From positions 82,833,959-82,897,958 of the forward strand of contig OX439035.1 of NCBI GenBank assembly GCA_949317995.1: DNA of 64,000 nucleotides. Reading direction: 5' to 3'. The position numbers and the translations under genes are program-made. The notes under the pieces were generated by a model. That model was not told where the DNA came from and made no database searches. It saw only the letters and a list, made by a program, of their open reading frames with translations. Shown here piece after piece: positions 1 through 12,808 of this stretch; position 1 is the first letter of the stretch, and every line of letters begins with the position of its first letter. This stretch comes from Acholoe squamosa (lineage: Eukaryota > Annelida > Polychaeta > Phyllodocida > Polynoidae).

Positions 1-1018
1 GGTGTGGAAAAACTGATCTAGGTTCAATGGGTCTCTAAGGTTGAGGGTACCTAGAGAAGGTCATTGAGTTACCTGAAGGTGCAATCTGATCATGAAAAAT
101 GGGCTCAAACACACATCTGACTGATGTAGAGTGAATTAAAGGTTATTAATCTTTATAATATCAATACTTAGTCACCATAAGTCAGTAGTTTATATTTGCA
201 AGCATATGAATTCTATAAGGAAGCAATGGAACATATCTATGTATATTGAAAAGTACCAGGACACTGCATAATTATGCTAATTATGCAAATAATATGCACG
301 GATATGGAGTGTTCGGTATGAATTTGGGCTCGAAAAAAAGGTTTTTTTGAGGGGGGGGGGGTGTACATGCTAGTGCAGGACTTGCAAAAAGGGGGTGGGG
401 GTGGGGTCGAAAACCTCATATATGATTGTCCCATAGTGTGACCTATGACTTAAGGGTTTCTCAAGCTGGCGATCATCGAGGTGACGTTTATTTTCTAATC
501 TTATGACAAATGTGTCCAAGTTATCGGTAATTTTAGTCTATTACACCAAATTAGCGATATTTTAGGGACAAATAAATGCATATGAGCATCATGCTGACCT
601 TATGATGTAATAGCTATTAATTATTTCATGGCCAAATACAATGTGGTAAGGGTGTATCAAACATATGTTTTGTGTGCTTTGCTCTTTTGTCATTATGATG
701 CATGAATGCAGCCCTGGTGAGTAACCAGAGATTATTTTACAGTCTAATTGAATTCCTAGCTTCAATGACAATGTATAGTGTGTATAAGGGAATGTGTGTG
801 GGTGAGGGGGGGGGGTATTGTGTATGGCGATGTATAGGCTGATGTAACTATCTAACCCTGATCCTACAAATTGATATAAGGCGTTATTGAGTTCCTAGCG
901 TCAATGCACCACTATAGCAAGGTAGAAGGGTATCTGTCTGGACCTACAAAATAATATACAATCTTATTGAGTTCCTAGCATCAATGGCACGTCAGTTTGA
1001 ACTCCTAATAATCCCATA
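1..1018. other. Intergenic, no gene seen
   Basis: I see no coding exon here. ORFs are short, AT-rich and interrupted. There are G runs near 350-360, 397-408 and 808-816. A short phrase, TTATTGAGTTCCTAGC followed by TCAATG, recurs about three times (near 745, 884 and 964), suggesting a diverged small tandem duplication. Confidence 0.6.
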
Positions 1019-1255
1019 TACCGTAATCTCTCGCGCAGAAGACGCAGTGCGCATATAAGATGCACCCCAAACTCAGCAAAGGCTGTTTGGCATATAAGAC
1101 GCACCTCTTAGGGGTGATTTTTGTAAGATTAGTACATTTCTATAATAAATATACCTTGCGTATAAGACGCACCCCCAAATCGAGAGAAAGCTATAAGACG
1201 CACCAGCCTTTTGTTTGGCATATAAGACGCGTCTTATACGCTGGAGATTACGGTA
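1019..1255. mobile_element. CCGTAATCTC-family TIR element, copy A
   Basis: The left end reads TACCGTAATCTCTCGCG and the right end is its inverse, ending GGAGATTACGGTA, so the unit is TA, TIR, interior, TIR, TA. TA on both sides fits a 2-bp TA target duplication. The interior repeats the phrase ATAAGACGCACC several times in both orientations, giving a strongly foldable sequence. Six further copies lie in this window. It has no ORF of its own, so it is a non-autonomous element (MITE). The TA duplication is compatible with Tc1/mariner-like mobilisation, but the superfamily is not proven. Confidence 0.8.
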
Positions 1256-3340
1256 ATGATAATCTGTCAATAACACAAATAGGAATCATGTGTTGAATAG
1301 AACATGCCAATTTACAAAATGTCATAAATGCAGTGTACCTTACATAAATTACCAAAAAAAAAAACACGCCATGAAACACATCCAAAGCCCGTAGAACTTT
1401 GGTCTAATGTCACTGATATTTACACAGTGTCCCGAGTGTTGCAGTGAGCCACTTTGAACTACTCACAGAAGCAGCCATGTCCTAAGATGACGGCCATCAG
1501 TGGGATGCACAACTATAGTACTACCGGTATATGCAGAGTTAGCATCCGCCGCCCCTTACCACCCTGTTCCTGTGGCCGCCACCATTTCTCTTGTAGACCT
1601 CCAAGGATAATACTGTATAGGCATGTCTGCTGTAAATATAGTCCAGGCACCGTCCCAGCACCAATCTCCACATTTACCCTTCAGCATTTACTACTCATAC
1701 TCATGATACTCTAGTCTAGATCTGTACAGTATTGTCAACCTCGGTGGTTAGATTGAGGGTATTATCTTTTGCTTGTGTGTATCACATCATATGTAATCTT
1801 ATATTCACTTTTAACAGGAAAATATCCCCATTGAGAGTGACAATGGGAAGAGAAGAACGATAGGTAGTTTGGACTTGCTGGTTCCCATGCTCACCACCCT
1901 CCACCCGCCTACCACCGGCGGCAGATCTATCGATGATGCGGCGGCGCCGTTTTTCCTCCTGTACACCACATCGATCTGTTCTAAAAATAACCCTGCCAGG
2001 AGATGGCCATCATCACACTATGATACACAGTTTAAAACTTTAAAAAACACTACAGGGTGAGCGAAGGCGATATAGGGGAAGAAACCCCACCCTGAGAGAT
2101 AGGGGTTGGGGCTGTTGGGAGGCTATATCGAATGCTTCACAAGAAGCCCTGGGATAATTTCAATGGGTATCTGGGTGATAAATGCAGCCAATAAAAGAAG
2201 CCCACCCATTCTGTTGTTGTTGTTTTGTGTGTGTTTTTTTTTTTTTTTTTTTTTTTTTTGGCGGGGGTAATATAAAACAGGACCTGCATATGGAGGGTTA
2301 CAGGAGGGGCGGGGGATGCTAGAGGCAGCATCTAGGTTGAGTGATAGTGGCATTGTCATACAAGATCTGCCCACATGACTCCGCCTGGAGTATGGATGGT
2401 GGTGGTCAGCTATATTTAGAGCTTGGTATATATGGCCGATTGAAGGTTGTTGTCTAACATGAAAGACGACCTCTGCACTGGTCACCGCCCACCGCTATAT
2501 GTGATGCGATATGCGCAGTCAACCAGGGTGCACATCTTACTCTCTGTTTCTGCTCATATAGTCACTGACCCAATATTACTGTCTCTTTCATCAACGTATC
2601 CCTCAAGATTTTTATAAACTTAAATATTTATTTATTATTTATCTTTTTTCCCTTTAATTAATACAACGAGTAATACTAGTATAGCATGGGAATCAGCGAT
2701 GTTCTATCCTTTTTTGATGTGTGTCCCCTCATTTCACAGGAGTATGACTAAACCTAGTCCTGGTATTAATGTAGTGTGGTGTGTTACATCAGTAACATTG
2801 ACGTGATAGTGGAAGCAGTGAAAAAAAAAAACAGAAAGAAAAAGAAAAGAGCTTCTACAGTTACGATGTTATCGCTAGTTTCTATACAATACGATAACAT
2901 TTCCAATACACATAGAGTAATGCACCTTTATATAGCAACCAGTGACATTATGGTGGGCAAGATGGCGACTTCCATGAGATGACCAGGTATACCCCAATAG
3001 TGTCTACATAACCTAGATGATGGGGTCCCTGATCCCCTGGATATTGGCGTCTACACACTCTAACACTACTGACAGTCAGTAGTAGTGAGGGGATCCAATG
3101 GTCTTCAATCTAACAATTTCCCTTTGTTTTATTCTCTATTTTGATATGGCATATAGAACATTTTTTGAAATGGCATAGATAGTTTCGCCTTTAGATCTTC
3201 AATACTAGTATGACTTTTTTCAATCATATCATGTACACCGGGTAATTTCGGGCTTTATCCCATCCATTCATTGCCTGATGGCATCAGATGTACAACTCAA
3301 TCCTTAACCAAGAGATCCACGTCACTCTGTAAAATGTAAC
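1256..3340. other. Intergenic, no gene seen; homopolymer tracts
   Basis: No spliced coding signal is recognisable. A T tract of about 23 bases lies at 2237-2260, and A-rich runs at 1354-1363 and 2821-2845. Overlapping ORFs at 2123-2485 (-) are produced by the poly-T tract (lysine runs) and do not look like protein. Confidence 0.55.
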
Positions 3341-3635
3341 TACCGTAATCTCCAGCGTATAAGGCGCACCTCACGTATAAGACGCACCTACAGTTGAAGA
3401 ATATTGTCAAAAAAATAAAAAATTCATAACTTTGGTTCTACTGAATGGATTTTCAAAATTCAAAAAGCTATGTGTAGCTAGGGCCCCCCACACCCCCTTG
3501 AAACCACCTCTGTCATTTTTTGAGATAAGGGGAGTGTAACATATCAAAAGGAAGCTTTTGGTGTCCCCCTTGCGGATCCAGGAAGTACTAAAACCTCGCG
3601 TATAAGACGCGCCTTATACGCGGGAGATTACGGTA
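3341..3635. mobile_element. CCGTAATCTC-family TIR element, copy B
   Basis: TIRs start TACCGTAATCTCC and end GGGAGATTACGGTA. The interior (3415-3590) is unique sequence rather than only GCGTATAAG repeats. It is shared, in opposite orientation, with the copy at 61699-62972 and partly with 60154-60844: the phrases TTCTACTGAATGGATTTT, GCTATGTGTAGCTAGG and ATATCAAAAGGAAGC recur. This shows a real element family with a common interior of about 200 bp. Confidence 0.8.
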
Positions 3636-5637
3636 CCGGTATGTATGTGGTGACTTGAAGTGATATTTTATGTATGTTTACCAACCTTTACAAGTTGACT
3701 CCATTGTCCTGTAATAATATCATTGGCCACTAACTGAACTATTGGCATCATGCTGTTTAAAACGTACAGGAGGTGGCAGCTAGGGGTGAATCCTCGCACG
3801 ATGCAGGAGGGGCAGCGGTCCAAGAGGACGTAGGGCACTGCAGCTAGGAAAATTTGGTAGGGGAAAGGCGATGGGCGACAGAGCGTGTGTGTTTGAGGGG
3901 ATGAACCCTTTTTAGTGTAGCGAAGAACCCCACCGCCTGTTTTATCTATCGGGTCATATCCCTACCTAAAAGTCATAAATTCCATAAAGGTCCACCACAT
4001 ACCAGACTAACCACAAGGTCACAGTTGCTCAACGTGAGCAGGTTTGGATAGGTCTTTCGCTACATTGTTTTCTTTCAAGGTGATAGATACGCGCGTATAC
4101 GCTGCAGCACGTTTATCCTCATAAAAACACAAACCTGTTAAGCTAGATTTACTGCTTCGCTCATGGCTATTTAACCCAGCAAGCCCTAAGGCATAGAAAC
4201 TGTGAATTCGCTGTGCTATCCATTAATAGTTAATACATTGCTAAGTAGGGATTTGATACAAATGTACTAATACACTCAGGTTTCCCAGACTACAATGCAC
4301 ATACAATGTATATGGGTAGAGTGTATATGTTGGGAGTTGACGCGCCGACTACAGTACACAACATCCAGTGACTCAAGAAGAGTGTGGAAGAATAGTGAGT
4401 GGAGGGGTTGTTATAGAAGAACATGCACCCGCTCCCGGCAGCTTTGCCAACACGTAATCCACATTACCTTTTAATGTATAACCTTTGAAGGCAATACCTG
4501 TTTGTGTTTAGGGATAAGGAGGTTGGGTGTAACAGCAAGGGGCCCCAAAAGATCAACGAGGCTGCACTGGATCCCAGCCTAATGGTCAGTGCTGGCAATA
4601 CTACAGGTGTGAGGTGCGGGAATGTGTGTATGTGTATTGGGGTGGTATGGGGGAGGGGAGCATTCCTAAGGATCAGGATTTGCTGTGATATGGTGACGGT
4701 GACGTCAAAGAACCTTCTACTAATTCCCTCCCCGCGCAAATCTAAACTAGAACACACTTTCTTTTCTATAACTCACCACCTTCCCCCCGGTTGTCTAGTT
4801 TTTATATATAAGCCTAGGAGGCTCCCCAACACCACTTCCAGAGCACTTTAACAAAACCTATAGTGGGCGATCAACTCGTCCTCACTAGTACTCCTATGTA
4901 CTATACAAATTTCCCGTGCTCTAAATGATAGGACCAGGAGTGGAATTATGCAAATGTATTGACCTGTTACTTGGCCCTTTTCTAGTACAATATCATCCCG
5001 GGAATATTCACATTTCCCACTTCATATTGCAAAGATCTATTTGAAATAAAGGATATCTTCCTTGGTTTGCTTTCTCAATCAGGCACTGCTCCAACCCGCC
5101 CTTTATTGGTTTACAATATATTATTCAATAGAAGTGGCCATGTTCTTCTAATCATCACTTCTGTCTCCCAACGTGAGAAAAGCGTGTCAAATATTTGACA
5201 TAGATATGCGATGCTAGATATTTCCTTGGTGCTGGAAGCCTACATCCCCATGGACAAAATAATTCTCTGCTGCAGTTCAATAAAACCTGCATGTTTGTAG
5301 CTGGTCGACGGGGATTCAGCAGCCTTAATTATGGATGCAAAGCTGCATTGAACCCGGGTGTATACCCAGGCTATTGTGACGGCCGGGGCAAGGGTAGATC
5401 TATCGGACTGGGGAATACAAGGCCTAGTTGGCGCTAAGCCTGCTGAATTTTCCAGCCAGGACATCAATCATGCCAAGTCTTAAGACTCACTGGACTACAT
5501 GTGACTAACCAGAAATTCGCCACCTCCTTGTTCTCATGTGGATGCCCCTAATTCTGCCTAATTTTTCACACACTATTTTGATCTGTTAACACCGTTCATA
5601 TTACAGGTCATCATTTTGATCGTTCATAATGCTTTTA
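3636..5637. other. Intergenic, no gene seen
   Basis: No exon with convincing codon structure. Overlapping ORFs on opposite strands at 4464-4851 have no recognisable domain. A CRE-like TGACGTCA lies near 4700 and a palindromic CGCGCGTATACGC near 4090, both probably chance. Confidence 0.5.
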
Positions 5638-5760
5638 ATTGATTGATTGATTGATTGATTTGTTTAACGTCCAAAAGTAGGATCCCCACTGCATGGGACT
5701 GTCTCATTAGCTTAAGGACACAAAGTCCTTTCTTTCTCTGACAGTCAGGAGTGTATGCAT
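5638..5760 (-). repeat. Retroposon 3' end with (ATTG)n tail
   Basis: Read on the minus strand, this ends in GGACGTTAAACAAATCAATCAATC, a tail of repeated AATC after a GACGTTAAAC end. The same end type, with other tetranucleotides, occurs at 28742 and 43701. The 5' limit and a target duplication were not found, so only the 3' end is annotated. Confidence 0.55.
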
Positions 5761-6163
5761 GGTTTCATATAGGCATTTTTTTTTGCTGGCACTCCAAAGG
5801 CTACGCATGCAACTTTGAACAGCTTTAAAGCTTAAAGGTTTGAGCATTGGCGAACAACAAAGGGATCATACAAAACCAGGCATATATCCCCATCCAATCA
5901 TTAGCTTTTACACTTATGTGGTCAGTGAGCAAACATACATGTGTTTGTCTAGATGAGGATGAAGTGTGTCTACTACATGCCTATACAGCCCGATGAATCA
6001 AATGTGATATGGCGCAACACCTTGGGGTTTGCATGTTTTGGGCCATAATAATAATAAAACAAAATCGACCTATAGTTTGAACTTACCTGTAACTCACAGG
6101 GGTCTTAGGAAGGTCCATGAGTACAGTGCCTGGAAGAAGAGAAAGAAGTGAATAATTGCAGAT

Positions 6164-6170
6164 ATATATA

Positions 6171-6234
<64 letters not shown>
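6164..6234. repeat. (TA)n microsatellite
   Basis: About 70 bases of almost pure TA dinucleotide with one phase interruption. Confidence 0.95.
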
Positions 6235-6241
<7 letters not shown>

Positions 6242-6350
6242 AGATTCTTATCCTAGAAGCATTAATGTGGTTGTTAATTCTGATTGCCTATAAGTCTCAC
6301 TCTGAACCCTACAAACAATTTTCCTTTAATTTCATTCGCTTCTATGTCTT

Positions 6351-6629
6351 TAAGCCTAAAAAAAATAGTTGTGTTCAGGTAACGGAGGCGAAAAAAATTA
6401 GGGTAGTTAGGTAAGGTTTTTTTTTTTTAAATTATTTTTGTGCCAGCTATAAATTTTCGCGCCTACACGACATGAATTCGATGCGCGAGATCGTGAAAAA
6501 AAACGTCAATGACTTGATAAGTGCCAAAATATGAGATTTTCCCCAAAAATGCTCCAAAAAAGTTGGGGTAGGGCCAAAAAATTAGGGTAGGGAGCGTTAC
6601 CTGAACACAACCTATTTTTTTAGGCCTTA
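6351..6629. mobile_element. TAGGCCTAAAA-family MITE, copy 1
   Basis: Inverted ends: TAAGCCTAAAAAAAATAG then GTTGTGTTCAGGTAACG on the left, and the inverse CGTTACCTGAACACAAC then TATTTTTTTAGGCCTTA on the right. The interior contains AAAAAATTAGGGTAGG phrases. Related copies lie at 20372, 52007, 53055 and 60371. No ORF. Confidence 0.8.
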
Positions 6630-7440
6630 TTTGACAACGCATAAGTTCAGTATGAAACCTACTGGATTCTAACACAAGCACTGTGATGCAATTTTAAGCC
6701 ATTCATATCAAGAGTGAATTTGGCACTGATACATCTTTACATTCATAGTTCCTGATAGTTCTGGGCAATACATTTTACGCAAGATTGGGGATTTACGACC
6801 CATTGCTGAGAAACAACATAAAAGACTTATGAATAGCCCTGTATCCCCTTGTGTGCATTAGGGGATTGGTAGGGAGCCAATATAAATGCAATTCTTGGCG
6901 CCGCACTCTGAATCTCATTACAGAGCCAGGTAGGACATATGTTGTACGCATGCCTATAGTGCCGGGGCTATGACACTGGAGTGCTGAGATAATGATGTAG
7001 TTTATACATAACCGTCAGTATTTCTATGAGTCTAACAAGAGGCGGGGTCTCTCATACCAAAAATGAAAGGGAAAGCAAAATAGATGATTTCAGTGCAGAT
7101 AATTACAGATAATTAGATTGGGCTCCAAGTTTTTCTTTGTACAATTTTACCTGGAAATGCGCTACCATATCTAAAAAAGGCATTCATTGAGGGCACCAAT
7201 ATTTGTAATGTGCATCATGCATGTACCTGAAACATACATGTACTATTAACTACTCCATATTCAATGATATTGAGTATACAATGCAATAACATTATCACAA
7301 CTTGTAAATTTCTGAATCCTGCATCACAGACTACGATTTGTTTATCACGGAGGTTGCTACAGTGTATCATTTCTAGGTGAGGGAAAGTGGGGGGGGGGGG
7401 GTGCTGCTTGGATGATGGCCAGTGAAATAGTGAGTCCTAG
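6630..7440. other. Intergenic, nothing recognised
   Basis: AT-rich sequence with no persuasive exon. A G12 run lies at 7390-7401. Confidence 0.5.
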
Positions 7441-7454
7441 CTAGCGGCTGAAAG

Positions 7455-7606
7455 ATGGCCAGGGCCGTGTGGCAGTACAATCAGTCTGACCGCCCAACCT
7501 TCCTGCTGCTGGCCGCTCACTCAGTACCCACTGCTCACCGCAACGCTGTAAAGCACCTTCTCTGTAGCCGCCAGCATTGCCCCGAGCTGCTCCCAGCACA
7601 GTGAGC
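7455..7606 (+). other. Possible unassigned coding exon
   Basis: A GC-rich island in AT-rich DNA. In one plus frame it opens with MARAVWQYNQSDRP and contains FLLLAAHS, and it ends at a good donor (CA then GTGAGC near 7605). A possible acceptor (CTGAAAG) precedes the ATG. Composition and residue mix are protein-like, but I do not recognise a family, and I cannot link it to a second exon with confidence. The minus-strand ORF here is driven by the neighbouring TGAG repeat and is not a gene. Confidence 0.2.
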
Positions 7607-7656
7607 ACCTCACAGCAGCCACGGCCCTCAGCAGGGCAGCCTGGCAGCCACAGAGA

Positions 7657-7744
7657 TGAGTGAGTGAGTGAGTGAGTGAGTGAGTGAGTGAGTGAGTGAG
7701 TGAGTGAGTGAGTGAGTGAGTGAGTGAGTGAGTGAGTGAGTGAG
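7657..7744. repeat. (TGAG)22 microsatellite
   Basis: Twenty-two uninterrupted TGAG units. On the minus strand it reads as Ser-Leu-Thr-His repeats, which explains the overlapping spurious ORFs. Confidence 0.97.
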
Positions 7745-8270
7745 CTAGCGAGGCTGACAATGTATGTTAAGGAACAGGCGAGCATGCAATGAGACTGGGA
7801 GACGAAGGGGATATGGACCTAGAGGAGACAGATCATATCTGAAAGGATAAGAAAATTAGGAAGATAAGAAATCATCAATATATGTTCATGTATATTGGCA
7901 TACATGTGCATGTATATCATGAGCTTTGCCCCCGACCCCCGGTTGTTTTTGTTCGTTGTTTTTCTTTTTGAAAATAATGACAGTTTATAAAAGCATGGCG
8001 ATTCCATTTTCCTATCCTAACATTTCACATAAGAAATTAAGATAGAAGCTAGCCATTTACCGTGTCGCCATGTATGCATGTAATTCAGGGGCTGAGAATG
8101 TTTCCTATTTTGAAGGTGCCCAGACTTTGTGAAAGTCTGCCATTAACATAATGAGCTACACACTGGGCACAAATGTCCTTAACCAATCAGAAAATTCCTG
8201 ACAAATCTATGCAGATTCCCAAGCGACCAATGACTGCCAACAGCTCTCCCGACACGCATTGTATAGGCTA

Positions 8271-8413
8271 CAGGGATGAAAGTCACAGAGGACGAAAATC
8301 CCTGAAATGGTCCAATATTCGCCCCAAAAACCTGGTTTTCTATATGAATGTATAGGGCCCTGGAACTTCAAAATCCCTGAAATCAGGGAATTCTCTGAAG
8401 ACTTTCATCCCTG
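8271..8413. mobile_element. CAGGGATGAAAGTC-family MITE, copy 1
   Basis: Ends are CAGGGATGAAAGTC on the left and GACTTTCATCCCTG on the right. The interior contains AAATCCCTGAAATCAGGGA. Copies at 12646 and 20552 have the same end pair and a clearly related interior. Confidence 0.75.
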
Positions 8414-8439
8414 AGGCTAACGTGAGCTGTGGATAGACT

Positions 8440-8850
8440 AGCTGCCCGGACTAGCTGACAGCCTGCTGGATGGGTGGACAGCGGCTGTAAAGCAGAGTGA
8501 AGCCTACTGCATGGGTTGGCAGCGACTGTACGGTAGAATAAGGCCTGCTGTATGGTGGGCAGAGACACAGTGACTAAAATGCCGGATATGACAGGCTGAC
8601 AACCTGCTGCATGAGTGGGCAGTACCGGTACTATAAAGTTGGGTGAGATCACTGGACAGCTAGCACAGAATGACAGCCTGCTGCATGGAAGGGCAGTAGG
8701 TCTACTGTAAGGCATGGCGACAGAGGGCCAAACAGGCTGGGAAGGGCTGACAGCCTGCTGCACATGTGGGCAGTAGGCCTAATGTTACTGTGTTAGGCAG
8801 GCTGAGATACTCCTGGATAGGAAAGGCTGACAGCCTACCTACTATATATG
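8440..8850. repeat. Diverged minisatellite (GACAGCCTGCTGCATG)
   Basis: The phrase GACAGCCTGCTGCATG, then GTGGGCAGTAG and an ACTGTAAGGCA-like segment, recurs about every 70-110 bases with heavy divergence (near 8456, 8500, 8545, 8600, 8675, 8748 and 8827). The minus-strand ORF with AAGCQP-like repeats is this repeat read as protein. Confidence 0.7.
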
Positions 8851-9689
8851 TGCCGAAAAACGCTCAAGCACTTAAAGTGGGCATATCCGCTAAAAGACAG
8901 ATTTAGATATTTGTGGACACATGTCTGAATAGTTTGTAAATGCCCACCTGTGTTGCTATGCATATTTTTTTTCAAATACTACTGGCCCCTAGTACCTGAA
9001 AATGAAATGTGTACTCACAACTCAATACACTTCACTGGATGGCCCTTGACATTCCTGCTCACCACAGTTTCACATGTTGGCTAGTCTAACAGGCTTTGAG
9101 TAGTGTTTAGTACACCTTGAGAATACAGGTTCTGCATAGTGCTATATATAGTAAATTGCCTGGGCCAAGCGGGAGCACATATATGTGCGAACAATCTACC
9201 TAGTCAGAACCCCCGTCTCACAAACATGATTCCTAGTATATCAGGGGAGCACTTGAGATTTACGTTACAGGTCTATTAGGACTGGCTATTCATCCACAGC
9301 AGTCTCCCTCTATAGGAAATTAGCCACACCTGATTAGTTACTAGGATAGGAATAGATGCAGAGCATATTTTTTCTATGGTTTGGAGCAGAAATATTTCAT
9401 ATAATCATTAGATGTTTTAACAAATGGTTTAGAATGTTGTCTAAATGGTAATTGGTAACCATAAATTTCATACTGTGATAGCGGTCATGCCAACTTTAAG
9501 GCACGTGACAGAGAGCTGGGCTTGGGGTTTGTAGGGCCCATCCCCGGACCCTCCTGTGATGCCCTCCATCCATCCACCTTGGTCTGGTTCACTATGCAGA
9601 AATTCAGGGCAAAAAATGTATGGTACCCTTAACCCAACGGGCTGAAAAATTGGGAAGACTTATTGTCTGCTGTTTGGGTGTGCATTAGC
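8851..9689. other. Intergenic, nothing recognised
   Basis: AT-rich, no exon or element with clear ends seen. Confidence 0.5.
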
Positions 9690-9960
9690 TCTTATGTAGG
9701 ATGAAAACAGACTGGGCAGGCCTGGCTATAGGGGTGACAGACAGGTTGGATGCATGGGCCAAGCTGTCAGTCTGCCACATGGGTAGGATCTGCAAGGTAG
9801 GGGTAGCAGACAGGACTACATCTTGTATGGGCACACATCTTAACAAAGGATGGCAAACATGCTAGACAGGAGAGACTGACAGCATGTTGCAAGGGCCTGA
9901 CAGGGCAGGCTGTCAGGTAGAAAGACAGCCTGCTACACGGGTTAGCAGGAGCTCATGGAG
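9690..9960. repeat. Second block of the 8.4-kb minisatellite
   Basis: Phrases such as GCTGACAGACAGGTTGGATGC, CTGCCACATGGGTAGGATC and AGACAGCCTGCTACACGGGTTAGCAG resemble the repeat at 8440-8850, so an array may have been split or duplicated here. Confidence 0.5.
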
Positions 9961-10344
9961 GAGGTTGACTTCCTCCAGTACCTCTGTTCTGTCAGACAGG
10001 AGGCGTCAGTGTGCATGGAGCAGGCTGCTGCCAGACCTGTCGGACGGCCAGGCCCTCCTCTCCTCCTGCGGCTCTGCTCTGATCAATACGCCCATTTTGT
10101 TGGTTTGCTGCCTCCACGCCCAGTCGGCACGGGACAGGCCCAACCGCCCGCCGGCCAGGGCTCCCCACACCGCCGGGCCAGCACCAGGGGTTTCCTCAGC
10201 TTGCCGGCTGATGCTGAGAGCAATCTCAATATGGGACACGCCTCTAGTGCAAATATAGTCCAACCTCATGTAACCACCATAATTAAGGGACAGGACCAGT
10301 TAAATACAGACCAGGTCGGGCAAACACAGGGACAAGGATCTTAG
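9961..10344 (+). other. GC-rich open region, coding status unclear
   Basis: A GC-rich block (about 9950-10215) is open in three frames, two on plus and one on minus. One plus frame begins MEEVDFLQYLCSVRQEAS. All three frames being open suggests composition rather than selection, but a possible acceptor (TTAGCAG then GAGCTC) lies just upstream. I recognise no domain. It might belong with the candidate exon at 7455. Confidence 0.2.
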
Positions 10345-11142
10345 TGGAAGATCTGTGCTGAGTCATCAATATTTTGGCGACATTTTCATATGTGCAATGT
10401 GGTGGTGGTGGTGGGGGGGGGGGGGGGCGGTCATACAAGTTATACTTAAAGTATATCACTGTATATCATGAAAAAATATCCCCATATGGTTTTAATTTCT
10501 ACATGCATGTAGTACATATCAACATCAACACAGGGTTACATTAGCTATTTTAATTTAAGTTTGGGCAACACAGTTTACCTGACCTATTGAACCTTTTCAT
10601 GAACAATAGCGCTGGAAAAAGTTATGGATTATGGAATAGGTAGAATCCATGTTTCTTTTCTCTCCCTAATCTATGACGCAGATATGGATAACATATTGAT
10701 ACATATTTGTAAGTAGAACAATAAATATCTGTGAAATGTTTTTTTAGTGTGAAAATATGCCAATATGAAATACAACACTGAAATGTACCTCGATAATGTC
10801 TATTGTGTGCCAGATGTGACTATTGAAACGTGGGGGCACATAGTCAATTAAATTGTCTTAAAACTATTAAAGAGAATACTTTTATTTAATATATACTTTA
10901 CCTAATATTTCTACACAAATCACCGAACATGAGCAATAGAAAGAGATTACACTCGCAAACCGCTGAAACTTTGGTAATTAACCTATGCCCTGCACATTTC
11001 CCGCACCATTTCCCAGGTTGTGAATGGTTTGAGCGAGTGTCAAGTGTGATCTAAGACTAAGTGAGACGAGCCCAGTGAGACATACGAGACATACACCTGG
11101 TTGGTAAGTGGAGCTAACATAACCACAACAGGCTGTAATACA
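10345..11142. other. Intergenic, nothing recognised
   Basis: Contains a G15-type run near 10410-10427. Otherwise AT-rich with no gene seen. Confidence 0.5.
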
Positions 11143-11219
<77 letters not shown>

Positions 11220-11234
11220 ATAATGACCAACTCG

Positions 11235-11297
<63 letters not shown>

Positions 11298-11316
11298 TCA
11301 ATACAATGACCAACTC

Positions 11317-11390
<74 letters not shown>

Positions 11391-11407
11391 ACAATGACCA
11401 ACTCGGT
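11143..11407. repeat. Compound (TA)n array with 23-bp spacers, three units
   Basis: Three long TA blocks are each followed by the same spacer, TTCAATAYAATGACCAACTC. The unit is therefore about 80-95 bases, repeated three times. The TA block lengths differ, while the spacers differ by a single base. Confidence 0.93.
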
Positions 11408-12645
11408 CTACCACATTTTTTATCACTCCCCCAAAGTGAGTCTAGAGCTGTGGCTTCTATGAAAATGAACAGCTCCACGAGACAAGCGGAAAGGATGCCC
11501 CGACCGGGGAAGCACGGCGCATTGTTTATGAGGTTCTTTTACTTCCCACAACTTGGTATGAATGAACATACTAAATATTTAATGTATAATGTACCAGTAT
11601 AGGTAGACGTCTTAGCTATGTACGACTGAAGCTTTGCATAGAATTGCAGTAAGCCGAGGGTAGCCGGGATAAACCGTAAGCTCCTCGTGTAGGCAGCTCA
11701 TAGTGTTTGTCTTGAGCGGGAAAGGGTTGGAATCAATATTAGCATGAAGCAGTGGAAAGTTCGCTGGCTGGCTCTCAAATCGATGCCCGACATTGGCCTC
11801 ACCAAACAACCCTGGCCACTTAGGAGTCAGGCTATCTCTGCTGCTCCTACCGCCTTGGGTGGGGAGTGGGCAAAGGAGGGCTGGCAGTTTTAGAGCACTC
11901 CCCTCCAAGGTCAGGTGTACTGGGGGATCAAAATAGAGCTTTCAAAATCGCCGGGCCTCAGACAGGCTAGGAATGGCAGTCATTCTAATAACTCTGTGAC
12001 AAGGGGACCCATTGCCTCTACTGAGAAATAAAATGCAGCAATATAAATTGCTGATAACTCGAAAAGTGAAAAGCTTTTATTTTGTTTGGATGAGTGGAGT
12101 AATTGATCCTGTACTGTTGAGCTATGAATGTGAATATGAAATAAAACACAAAGTCATTGCTTTTGACTTGATTCATTGGAGTCTTTTTCTTTATTTGCTC
12201 AACAGAGCAGGAGATAAATATTGCAATCAATAAATTAGAATGTGGGATGGGGCTGCAGGCACCGCTGGAATAAGCCAGCGGGCAGGGGGTTCTGATGTAA
12301 GACAGCCGCTACTCGCCTGTGATTGGCTCCCATGAGTTGTGCACTCATCCTGTTGCATCAGCACTCCCTCACCCAGGTTATTGGCATCACCTAGCCACTA
12401 TTCGCATAACTCCCGCCAAAACAGCGCTATTCGCACCACATTGTCAAAAAAAGGCGGGAAAGTTGATACATGGATCAACATCATATACCTTCACCGTTGG
12501 AGGCAAAAAGTATCTTATGGCTGCCAACCAACTGACTCTGTAGAATATAGACAATTACTCAAAATTTACATTAGTTGGTACTGAAACACCTTTTCCTGCA
12601 AGACCGCTACATCTCATTCTTTAATGGCATTACAAATTCATTAAG
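11408..12645. other. Intergenic, no gene seen
   Basis: Short ORFs on both strands with no recognisable domain or clean splice sites. Confidence 0.45.
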
Positions 12646-12808
12646 CAGGGATGTAAGTCAGGAATAGGCAAAAATCAGAAAGCCATACATTTACTTGATA
12701 TAAAAACCCTCTATTTTTCACAAATAGCCCTCCTTACCACTCATGTAAGGAAAATAAATGTCATTCAAAAATTTCAGAAATCAGGAAATCCTGAAGACTT
12801 ACATCCCT
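12646..12808. mobile_element. CAGGGATG-family MITE, copy 2
   Basis: Left AGGGATGTAAGTCAGGAATA, right GAAGACTTACATCCCT. The interior (GGCAAAAATCAGAAAGCC, ACATTTACTTGATATAAAA) is close to the copy at 20552-20726. Confidence 0.82.

Noticed and set aside
7441-7785. Minus ORFs with SLTH repeats
   Set aside because: Direct translation of the (TGAG)22 microsatellite.
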